From NCBI GenBank assembly GCA_023402505.1, contig JAEYGD010000091.1, forward strand, positions 1 to 16,087: DNA of 16,087 nucleotides. The letters are read 5' to 3'. Position 1 is the stretch's first letter. Each line of letters begins with the position of its first letter. Shown here one piece after another: positions 9,973 through 15,176 of this stretch. The notes under the pieces are model-generated. The model was not told the origin of the DNA. It saw only the letters and a program-made list of their open reading frames with translations, and searched no databases. Source of the stretch: Actinomycetes bacterium (lineage in GTDB: Bacteria; Actinomycetota; Actinomycetes; Mycobacteriales; Micromonosporaceae). A program made the position numbers and the translations under genes.

Positions 9973-10207
9973 ACGCCCGCATGAGATGTCGATTCATCGA
10001 TGGATTGCGGCTGCCGGAATCGTGACGGAAGTGGTATCCGATGGCGCGCCGCGCAGCGGTGCGGCGTCGATCCCCGGAAGCATTCGCCGTGTGTGGTTGG
10101 TAAAGGGATCGTCACGGCCCTCGGCCGGCGGATCGTCCGGGTGCTGGTGGTTGCCGGCTCGGTGTTGGTGGGCGTGCGCGCGGGGCCGTAGGCCGTAGCG
10201 CGTGCGC

Positions 10208-10231
10208 GCGGCCCGGCGATGGCCGGGCCGC
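10208..10231. terminator. 10-bp perfect GC hairpin
   Basis: GCGGCCCGGC (10208-10217) pairs fully with 10222-10231 around the loop GATG. It lies 64 nt beyond the stop of the reverse-strand antitoxin gene and so is the likely terminator of the toxin-antitoxin operon. No T-run is seen on either side. Confidence 0.5.
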
Positions 10232-10294
10232 ACTTGATTAGGTAGAGCAGATTTGAGCCAGTCGGATCTTGGCTGGGCGGGATCGTGGGCTGGG

Positions 10295-10612
10295 CTATGC
10301 GATGGCGGCGATGTCGCCGTCGTCGAAGTAGATCGCCTGGTGGAGGCGTCCGCCGAGGGCGGCGGCGTAGCGGGCTACGACGTCTTGGCCGGAGATCTTG
10401 CCTTGTTCGATCTGGGAGACGCGGCCTTTGGTGACGCCCATGCGGTCGGCGACCTGCTGTTGGGTCAGGCCGCGGGCGCGGCGGACCTCGGCGAGGCGGT
10501 GTCCGACCACGGTGGCGAGGAGTTCCTGCTTGCCCGCTTCGACGGCCTGCTCGCCGCCGGCGCGCTCGACGTGGGCGCTGCGGATGTCGCGCCAGCGTGC
10601 GTAGCTGCTCAT
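10295..10612 (-). CDS. Xre/HigA-family antitoxin
   Basis: 105 residues. ATG at 10610-10612 overlaps the toxin stop in an ATGA, showing translational coupling. Residues about 38-72 form a Cro/C1-type helix-turn-helix: HRLAEVRRARGLTQQQVADR, then VTKGRVSQIEQGK. The C-terminal part (LHQAIYFDDGDIAAIA) is a short acidic tail probably used to hold the toxin. It would neutralise the HigB/RelE-type toxin encoded just upstream and, as a complex, repress the operon through the palindrome at 10983-11000. A longer upstream reading frame exists, but that part is a shadow of the toxin gene. In the toxin-first order, as in higBA loci, this is a stabilising module often carried by islands. Confidence 0.85.
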   Translation of the reverse strand: MSSYARWRDIRSAHVERAGGEQAVEAGKQELLATVVGHRLAEVRRARGLTQQQVADRMGVTKGRVSQIEQGKISGQDVVARYAAALGGRLHQAIYFDDGDIAAIA

Positions 10613-10974
10613 GGCTGTTTGTCCTCCTCCTCGGCGCGTTCCTTCAGGTAGATCTCGTAGCGTTGCTCGGCCAGGGGGATCGCTTCGGTGTACCACTGCT
10701 GCCAGCGTCCAGCCTTGTCTCCGGCGACGAGCAGGATGCTGGAGCGCCACGGGTCGAAGGCGAACAGGATCCGCACGGTGCCGGGGCGCAACTCTTTGAG
10801 GTTGGCGATCGACGAGCCGTGGATCGTGTCGACCAGCGGCCGGCCCAGCCCTGGCCCGGCCTGGGCGAGCAGGTCGATGGCCTGCACCACGCGGGCGTGG
10901 GTGAGTGGATCGAGGCTGTCCATCCACTCACGTACCTCGCTGACGAGGTAGATCTCCCACTCGTCGGTCGCCAT
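10609..10974 (-). CDS. HigB/RelE-family toxin (phage Gp49-like)
   Basis: 121 residues: MATDEWEIYLVSEVREWMDSL at the start, then GLGRPLVDTIHGSSIANLKE, LRPGTVRILFAFDP and LLVAGDKAGRWQQWYTEAIP. This is the characteristic layout of the phage-derived Gp49-like/HigB group of the RelE fold, a ribosome-dependent mRNA interferase. Length and domain are complete for the family. It is the first gene of a two-gene operon, with the antitoxin overlapping by 4 nt. The ATG lies about 8 nt from a near-perfect -10 (TATACT), so the transcript is probably leaderless and no ribosome-binding site is needed. It sits in opposite orientation between two orphan toxin tails. Confidence 0.88.
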   Translation of the reverse strand: MATDEWEIYLVSEVREWMDSLDPLTHARVVQAIDLLAQAGPGLGRPLVDTIHGSSIANLKELRPGTVRILFAFDPWRSSILLVAGDKAGRWQQWYTEAIPLAEQRYEIYLKERAEEEDKQP

Positions 10975-10981
10975 GCCCTAA

Positions 10982-11000
10982 AGTATAGCGACTGCTATAC
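10982..11000 (-). promoter_or_regulatory. Palindromic operator over the -10 of higBA
   Basis: GTATAGC, 4-nt spacer, GCTATAC (10983-11000) is a perfect 7-bp inverted repeat. Read on the reverse strand its proximal arm contains TATACT (complement of 10982-10987), an ideal -10 box just before the toxin ATG at 10974. An antitoxin bound here would block RNA polymerase, giving autoregulation. A -35 is not obvious. Confidence 0.7.
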
Positions 11001-11078
11001 CAGAGGCGTCGACGCGGACCGGATGTTTGTCGGCCTGGCAACGCCGATGACCTTGGGTCGGCCGCGTACGTCTCTCCA

Positions 11079-11102
11079 GGTTGCCGTCACCGTCGCCGTC
11101 AA
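11079..11102 (+). repeat. GGTTGCCGTCAC tandem motif, copy 2
   Basis: GGTTGCCGTCAC followed by CGTCGCCGTCAA, the counterpart of 9949-9972. The two copies bracket the HigBA region in the same orientation, about 1.1 kb apart. Confidence 0.6.
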
Positions 11103-11181
11103 TATCGGCACGCCTCGACGGAGTGAGCCGGTACCGCACATGAAGGGCCAGGTGAAAGCCATGAAACGTAGGTCACGCTCC

Positions 11182-11254
11182 GTGGCAGGGCTGAAAATCC
11201 CACACGTACTATGTGATCGCCGGCAACACCCCAGTACTCGTACATAACACCAAT
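11182..11254 (+). pseudogene. Hint-domain C-terminal remnant, frameshifted
   Basis: GTGGCAGGGCTG (VAGL) is followed by 7 extra bases (AAAATCC) and then an in-frame HTYYVIAGNTPVLVHNTN (11201-11254). The same peptide, VAGLHTYYVLAGNTPVLVHN, ends the intact Hint domain of the upstream orphan (to 8853). The last 54 nt of the two copies agree at about 48 positions. This is the tail of a second Hint domain whose body is gone and whose frame is broken. Confidence 0.75.
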
Positions 11255-11617
11255 GGATGCATTAACTTCGTTTCGAAGGGTGCGGGACTTGACCTTCGGC
11301 GTACCGCAGAAATCGATGGTGAGACGTGGAGGTTCAATACCGGGCATGGGTTTAACCGCGCTCATGAAGGCCTTAGTGGAATGAATGATCTTCGGACTGC
11401 AACACTGACGGCAGATCAAATCGAGACCACGATTGCTCGTGACGTGAACGCCTTCAGGGCGAGCGGAGGTCAGATTCCAGTTCCAGGGACGTCGGGCTTC
11501 AGGGGGCCCCTCGAAAGGTATGTCAACGTGGGTGGTGCCAAGATTGGGTATCGTGTGACTAATACGCCCGATGGTGCATTCAATGTTCCAAGCTACTGGA
11601 ACCACAGCTGGGAGTGA
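11213..11617 (+). CDS. Orphan toxin tail of unknown family (CT3)
   Basis: The frame is open from 11195; GTG 11213 is the first usable start but has no ribosome-binding site. After the residual Hint end (VLVHN) come about 120 residues: GAGLDLRRTAEIDGETWRF, NTGHGFNRAHEGL, DQIETTIARDVNAF, GQIPVPGTSGF, YVNVGGAKIGYRV, and a Trp/His-rich end. The mixed alpha/beta layout with an early His pair (GHGFNRAH) resembles small RNase-type toxin tails of RHS/CDI proteins, but I cannot name the family. The Hint relic shows that it came from a polymorphic toxin. The next gene starts 10 nt after its stop and is its likely immunity partner. It is probably not translated on its own. Confidence 0.65.
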   Translation: MIAGNTPVLVHNTNGCINFVSKGAGLDLRRTAEIDGETWRFNTGHGFNRAHEGLSGMNDLRTATLTADQIETTIARDVNAFRASGGQIPVPGTSGFRGPLERYVNVGGAKIGYRVTNTPDGAFNVPSYWNHSWE

Positions 11618-11626
11618 GGTGCGGTG

Positions 11627-11971
11627 ATGCCAGTGCATGGCCTCGATGTAGCTGCCAGGAAACTGATTGCGGCTAGCCAAGAAGGCGACCCGAACGACAA
11701 GGTCGGTGCGATGCGGACATTTGTCGAGCGAGTCACCTTTGCTCCAGCTGATGAAATCTTGTCCGTCCTACGTGAAATTGCTGCTGAAGACTGGATGGCG
11801 ATGCCGCCGTGGGCTCGGAATCTGGCTTTTAGGCTGGCCTGCCTTCAGCGCCCTAACGACGTGGCTATCCTGCGCGAGGCAGCGGCGGATCTTCTGTCGT
11901 TCGGCCCTGATTGGGATGTGTATGCGCATGAACTGCAGGGTCAGGCTGATCGGATAGCGGATAGTGACTAG
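11627..11971 (+). CDS. Putative immunity protein for orphan toxin CT3
   Basis: 114 residues from ATG 11627 (GTG 11624 is immediately before); a GAGG-type site lies about 8 nt upstream and overlaps the end of the toxin gene. It is soluble and largely alpha-helical: VAARKLIAASQEG, VGAMRTFVERV, DEILSVLREIAAED, NLAFRLACLQRPNDVAILR. The series of short helices recalls a HEAT-like immunity fold, though no family is recognised. Tight spacing to the toxin and the same strand give the function by position. The GC is lower than in the surrounding chromosome, as for its toxin. Confidence 0.6.
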   Translation: MPVHGLDVAARKLIAASQEGDPNDKVGAMRTFVERVTFAPADEILSVLREIAAEDWMAMPPWARNLAFRLACLQRPNDVAILREAAADLLSFGPDWDVYAHELQGQADRIADSD

Positions 11972-12274
11972 ATGTTCGTTAACTGCGCTTGAGTGGTAAT
12001 GATCGGCTGAGCGTCGGGGACTCTTTCGGAATTAGGGGCCGATCTATCGACTGTGACTAGGACAACACTGGTCAGTCCTAACAGTCGAGCACGACGAGGA
12101 GACATCGTGTCCACTCCGCAATCGAGGCGGCGCCTCTAGGCGATAAGGAAGCCACTCGCATTGATGGGCCGTAGCATCCGTAGCGTAGGGCGCAGGCAAC
12201 CCAAGTCGTCGCATAGCCGCAGGACGACGGCAGACCTCCCCTGGTGACGCCGCGCCGCTGCCAACTCGATTGGG
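11972..12274. other. Intergenic region with palindrome and 10-codon leader or relic
   Basis: About 300 nt with no sizeable gene. It holds an inverted repeat (12049-12086), a good ribosome-binding site (GAGGAGA, 12096-12102) and a GTG at 12107 that reads only ten codons to TAG at 12137-12139. These are either the front end of a truncated gene or a very short leader peptide. The rest shows nothing recognisable. Confidence 0.5.
12049..12086. promoter_or_regulatory. 12-bp-armed inverted repeat, possible operator
   Basis: GACTGT-gac-TAGGAC on the left and GTCCTAACAGTC (12075-12086) on the right are complementary apart from a 3-nt bulge; the loop is 11 nt. It lies directly ahead of a strong ribosome-binding site, the usual place for a repressor site. 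Confidence 0.45.
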
Positions 12275-12622
12275 TCAGCGACCTGCCTTCGCGTGGTACT
12301 CGTCGACGATCTCCTGCGGGATCCGGCCCCGGTCGGAGATGTCCTTGCCGGCCTTCTTGGCCCAGGCGCGGATCGCCTTGTTCTGCTCGCGGTCGGTGGT
12401 GGCACCCCGGCTGCGGTCGGCTCGGCCACCCACGACCACGCCGCCCCGGCCGACCTTCCTGCCGTTTGCTATGTACGGCGTGAATACGTCACGCAATTTC
12501 TCGGCGTTGGCGGTCGACAGGTCGATCTCGTACTGAACGCCGTCGAGGGAGAACTTGACGGTCTCGTCAGCGTCCCCGCCGTCCAGGTCATCGACCAGCT
12601 TATGAATGATCTGCTTGGCCAC
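12275..12622 (-). CDS. lsr2: Lsr2-family nucleoid-associated protein
   Basis: 115 residues. The GTG at 12622 is preferred because AAGGA lies 9 nt upstream and the product then starts MAKQII like known Lsr2 proteins; ATG at 12631 would add three residues (MWD). The N-terminal dimerisation domain has VDDLDGGDADETVKFSLDG and YEIDLSTANAEKLRD. The C-terminal DNA-binding domain has REQNKAIRAWAKKAGKDISD and the AT-hook-like RGR (residues 98-100), then IPQEIVDEYH. The length is typical. Lsr2 is the actinobacterial counterpart of H-NS: it bridges AT-rich, foreign DNA and silences it. Within this island a paralogue could silence the AT-richer toxin cassettes. It is probably additional to a core-genome lsr2, which cannot be seen here. 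Confidence 0.93.
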   Translation of the reverse strand: MAKQIIHKLVDDLDGGDADETVKFSLDGVQYEIDLSTANAEKLRDVFTPYIANGRKVGRGGVVVGGRADRSRGATTDREQNKAIRAWAKKAGKDISDRGRIPQEIVDEYHAKAGR

Positions 12623-12891
12623 GTCCCACATTCCTTTCGAGCAGGGTGCACTGTGAGCTAGCAGGAACAATAGCCCGTAAGGCGCTGACGGTGCCAACAG
12701 GGTCGCCGGTGGGGGAGCCGTTAGCGACCGCTCCCGCAGTCCACGGATGAATTACTTATGGACTCCCTGGCAAGGAAGCAGCAAAGCAGCATTCATGAGT
12801 AAGCAGATGACCACTGTCGGTTTACGCAAGAGGCTGGGACTGCTTCGATCGCCAACGCTCTGTTCGATCGGTAGGAGGCCAGCCGCATGTC

Positions 12892-13047
12892 GTGACACTG
12901 CGTGGCCTGTCTGTGCGAAAGATGCGGGTCGCTGAGTTCATGCCCACACTCCTGGTCACGATGAGCTGTCATGAACTGCGGGATCTCATGGACGCAACGC
13001 TGTTGGAAGCCATGCGCTCGCCGGACGGGGGCCATGAGGCGACGTAG
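12892..13047 (+). CDS. Possible 51-residue small protein
   Basis: GTG 12892 reads VTLRGLSVRKMRVAEFMPTL and on to LRDLMDATLLEAMRSPDGGH before TAG at 13045-13047. AGGAGG at 12873-12878 lies 13 nt upstream, rather far; it is better placed for an ATG at 12887 that stops after two codons. The product looks amphipathic and helical. No family is recognised. It may be a relic. Confidence 0.2.
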   Translation: MTLRGLSVRKMRVAEFMPTLLVTMSCHELRDLMDATLLEAMRSPDGGHEAT

Positions 13048-13153
13048 GTCAGCCACTTCGTCCGGGCGGATCGGTGATCTGGGCAGGGGGCCCGTACCCG
13101 CTCTATTCGGCCGCAGTTCATGATCGACCGTTGAACCGGAGGAACGTGGGCCA

Positions 13154-13360
13154 ATGCCCAATGCGTCCACAGGCGGCCTGCACCTGAACTTCGTGGCCGG
13201 GGCCATCGTTATCGGGCGCATTGCGGTCGTCGTCCTGCTACGGCTGGTCGGCCGTCAATGGTTACCAGCCGTGATGGTGCTCCGTTGGTGCTCGGATGTT
13301 CAGCGCTTGGCCAGCACGTTCCGATCAGGACCAGCAAAGAACGCCACGCATGGTGGATGA
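13154..13360 (+). CDS. Possible small membrane peptide
   Basis: 68 residues from ATG 13154, with GGAGG at 13138-13142 about 11 nt upstream. Residues 12-33 include a hydrophobic run, FVAGAIVIGRIAVVVLLRLV, that could span a membrane; the rest is unremarkable. It overlaps another open frame (13258-13521) that runs into the tRNA repeat, so at most one of them is likely real. No family is recognised. Confidence 0.2.
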   Translation: MPNASTGGLHLNFVAGAIVIGRIAVVVLLRLVGRQWLPAVMVLRWCSDVQRLASTFRSGPAKNATHGG

Positions 13361-13510
13361 CTTCGCGGCAGGCTCTCGGCTCCTACATGCTGCAACGCCC
13401 TGACCAGCAGATACTCAGCCGCGCGTTTGAGTACGCATCAGCATCGAGCAACACGCCCGAAGCTGCAGTTACGCAGCGTAGAGAGCATCTGGTGGGTTCG
13501 GGCTACGGAT

Positions 13511-13545
13511 CAGAAGGTTAGGGGTTCGAGTCCCTTCGGGCGCGC
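13511..13545 (+). repeat. tRNA-Arg 3' fragment, right copy (att-like direct repeat)
   Basis: Identical over 35 nt to 8301-8335. Here tRNA similarity starts earlier, at CTACGGAT (13503-13510), which includes the ACG anticodon region, and a further match, AGAGCATCTG, lies just upstream, separated by about 11 foreign bases. There is no encoded CCA. The tRNA-type terminator follows at 13550. This fits the element-chromosome junction of an island integrated into the 3' end of a tRNA-Arg gene. Confidence 0.8.
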
Positions 13546-13549
13546 AGAC

Positions 13550-13590
13550 AGCCCTCTAGCAGGCCTAACAGCCGCTAGAGGGCTTCTTTC
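13550..13590 (+). terminator. Rho-independent terminator after tRNA fragment
   Basis: AGCCCTCTAGC (13550-13560) pairs perfectly with GCTAGAGGGCT (13574-13584) and is followed by the T-rich TCTTTCTGTCT. It is the best intrinsic terminator in the window, and directly downstream of the tRNA 3' end it is probably the original tRNA-Arg terminator. Confidence 0.9.
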
Positions 13591-13617
13591 TGTCTAGCCA
13601 CTCAGCGCTACAGAGTC

Positions 13618-13788
13618 TTACTTCCGTACATCAACGATCCGTTTCGGCTCGCGTTGTCGCGGATCGCGTCGAGCGATCCGCTGCACTTGCGCGTCGGTCC
13701 GGACGAGCTTGCCGTCACCACGGTCGACGGGTCGCTGGTGAAGAAGAAGGTGCCCCTGCCAGAGCGCTGGGTTCGCGGCTTCGCGGAG
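13618..13788 (+). pseudogene. SWIM zinc-finger family protein, N-proximal fragment
   Basis: In frame from 13618: LLPYINDPFRLALSRIASSD, then PLHLRVGPDELAVTTVDGSL and VKKKVPLPERWVRGFAET. This resembles the middle of actinobacterial SWIM-zinc-finger proteins from memory. There is no start codon or ribosome-binding site, so the 5' end is missing, perhaps lost to the island junction at 13545. Similarity stops near 13788, and the frame closes shortly after at TAG 13813-13815. The continuation is at 15177, on the far side of a 1.4 kb insertion. Confidence 0.6.
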
Positions 13789-13963
13789 ACCAGACCCGGT
13801 CTGGCGCAGCTGTAGGCATGGGTCTTGTAGGCCCGGAACGAAGCCGAAGAAACCATCGACCCCCGGTTCGCTGTCGGGACCCGGGTCGCCCGCGCTACGA
13901 CGTCCACACCACGGGTGCCGAAACGGTTGGCGTGGTGGCAACGTCAGGTGGTGAGGTGTCGGG

Positions 13964-14971
13964 GTGAAGGGATGGAAGGGCAGGCGGCGCAGCGAAAAGC
14001 AGACCGGTCGCACGTTGCCGACGTGGATCCTTGAGAAGGGTGTGCCGCTGGTACGTCCGGCGCGCGACGACAAGCTGGTGTCGGTATCGATCGGGCCCGG
14101 GGGCGAATTGGTAGCGCTGTGGTCAACCGGCGACGACGAGCAGGCGTTTCAGTCGGTCACCACGCAACCGGGCTGGGCGATCTTTCCCGACCCGACGACC
14201 GGCCGGCCCGTGACTGCCCGGGTGAGCCGGCAGACAGGCGAAACGGTCGAGGTCACGCCGTTGGCCGGGCTGACGCTGGCTCACCCGGTGGTCCAGCCCT
14301 TGCCGCACGGGCGGGTCTTGGTGGTCGGGGCACGGTGTCGGTGGCGGGCCGACGGCCCGGACCGCAACGCCGTGGTCTACGACAGCACCGGACGCGTCGA
14401 GGCCCGGGCAACGCTCGGCGACGGCATCGAACACGTCTTCGCCACCACCTCTGGGCAGGTGTGGGTGGGGTACTTCGACGAGGGCGTCTACGGCAACTAC
14501 GGCTGGGGAAGTGCCAACGGCGCCGAACCGGTGGGCAGCAGCGGGTTGGTCCGCTTCTCCCCCGACCTGGAACCCGAGTGGCGATTCCCGTCGCACGTCG
14601 ACAACCAGTGGGGCGCGATCAGCGACTGCTATGCCCTCAACGTGACCGACGACGCGGCGTGGACCTGCTACTACACGGGTTTCCCCATCGTGCAGATCCA
14701 GAACGGTCCGATCACGGGCTGGCGCAACCAGGTCGACGGGGCGAAAGCACTGGTGGTCAGCGGCACCCGGGTCGGGTTGCTCGGCGGGTACGGACCGCAC
14801 CATGACCGGCTCGTCGTCGGTGACCTGGCCGACGCGCAGATGCGGGCCGCGGGTGAGTACCGGCTGGTGCTGCCCGACGGGGCGCCGCTGCCGGACCGGG
14901 TGACGGCGATCGGGCGCGGATCCGTCCTGCATCTGGTTACCGCCGACATGTGGTACCGGCTGACCCTGTGA
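13964..14971 (+). CDS. Uncharacterised beta-propeller-like protein
   Basis: 335 residues from GTG 13964; GAGGTG lies about 6 nt upstream. The body is beta-rich with recurrent short strands and Trp/Gly turns: VSVSIGPGGELVALWSTG, LPHGRVLVVGARCRWR, VFATTSGQVWVGYFDEGVYG, GLVRFSPDLEPEWRF, DCYALNVTDDAAWTCYYTGF, LVVSGTRVGLLGGY, LHLVTADMWYRLTL. Such a pattern suggests a six- or seven-bladed propeller. I recall similar hypothetical proteins in actinobacteria, but no function is known. There is no signal peptide or membrane segment. Its start is intact, its frame is clean and its codon use is typical of the host, unlike the decayed gene around it, so it is probably expressed. The downstream neighbour is convergent. 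Confidence 0.75.
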   Translation: MKGWKGRRRSEKQTGRTLPTWILEKGVPLVRPARDDKLVSVSIGPGGELVALWSTGDDEQAFQSVTTQPGWAIFPDPTTGRPVTARVSRQTGETVEVTPLAGLTLAHPVVQPLPHGRVLVVGARCRWRADGPDRNAVVYDSTGRVEARATLGDGIEHVFATTSGQVWVGYFDEGVYGNYGWGSANGAEPVGSSGLVRFSPDLEPEWRFPSHVDNQWGAISDCYALNVTDDAAWTCYYTGFPIVQIQNGPITGWRNQVDGAKALVVSGTRVGLLGGYGPHHDRLVVGDLADAQMRAAGEYRLVLPDGAPLPDRVTAIGRGSVLHLVTADMWYRLTL

Positions 14972-14975
14972 TCAT

Positions 14976-14998
14976 CCGGCCTGCCGCCGGCAGGCCGG
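14976..14998. terminator. Bidirectional hairpin between convergent genes
   Basis: CCGGCCTGCC (14976-14985) pairs perfectly with 14989-14998 around a GCC loop. It lies 4 nt after the 335-residue gene and abuts the stop of the reverse gene at 14999, so it can serve both. Confidence 0.75.
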
Positions 14999-15175
14999 TC
15001 AGGCGGTTCCGGCGTCGGGGATGTGGCCGGCGATGCGGTCGCAGCCGTAGGGGTACACCGGCGTCCACGTCCAGGCGCGGCCCATCACCACGTAGCGGCC
15101 TTTGACGTCGGGGCGATGCGCTCTCATGAGGTCACGCTCGTAGGCACTGATGTGGAGGATGTTGATCTCGGTCAT
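14999..15175 (-). CDS. Small hypothetical protein (58 aa)
   Basis: 58 residues from ATG 15175 to the stop at 14999: MTEINILHISAYERDLMRAH, then RPDVKGRYVVMGRAWTWTPV and YPYGCDRIAGHIPDAGTA. The rich mix of aromatic and charged residues, and the stop set exactly at the shared terminator, favour a real gene over a shadow. The longer in-frame upstream extension (to 15652) overlaps the SWIM-family fragment and is rejected. The function is unknown. It converges on the propeller-like gene. I see no good ribosome-binding site, so the transcript may be leaderless. Confidence 0.5.
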   Translation of the reverse strand: MTEINILHISAYERDLMRAHRPDVKGRYVVMGRAWTWTPVYPYGCDRIAGHIPDAGTA

Positions 15176-15176
15176 C

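Larger units (their letters stand above)
9872..10294. other. Gene-poor stretch with VAVTVAV-type repeat and hairpin
   Basis: About 420 nt between the DUF4265-like gene and the stop of the antitoxin gene. Open frames exist on both strands but show no recognisable domain and no ribosome-binding site. It contains the first copy of a GGTTGCCGTCAC-type tandem 12-mer (9949-9972) and the hairpin at 10208-10231. Confidence 0.5.
12640..13500. other. Gene-poor stretch between lsr2 and right att-like site
   Basis: About 860 nt with no recognisable domain on either strand. Three short reading frames are listed separately or noted: 12892-13047, 13154-13360 and 13258-13521. The longer reverse frame 12793-13221 has no ribosome-binding site or family resemblance. 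I looked for an integrase, excisionase or replication gene here, as expected near an attachment site, and found none; the stretch may be eroded island DNA. Confidence 0.5.
13789..15176. other. 1.4 kb segment inserted in the SWIM-family gene
   Basis: The two halves of the SWIM-family gene (ending ...RGFAET and resuming VIASTFDLRAEV) are separated by this segment. It carries two convergent genes, 13964-14971 (+) and 14999-15175 (-), and a shared hairpin terminator. No transposase, inverted ends or target duplication were found, so it may be a replacement rather than a transposition. Confidence 0.5.

Noticed and set aside
10223..10236. 14-base match to CRISPR spacer 1 (37-50)
   Set aside because: It covers spacer positions 12-25, misses the seed, and lies in a GC-rich hairpin; probably chance, not a protospacer.
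10597..11247. 216-residue forward frame over the HigBA pair
   Set aside because: Antisense to two clearly recognised genes with overlapping stop/start; no domain of its own.
12793..13221. 142-residue reverse frame
   Set aside because: Arg/Pro/His-rich without recognisable motif or ribosome-binding site; likely fortuitous.
13258..13521. 87-residue frame running into the right tRNA repeat
   Set aside because: No ribosome-binding site and no family seen; its end is coded by tRNA sequence. It is not an integrase.
14123..14932. 269-residue reverse frame opposite the propeller-like gene
   Set aside because: Shadow frame; the forward protein has the coherent strand pattern and a start site.
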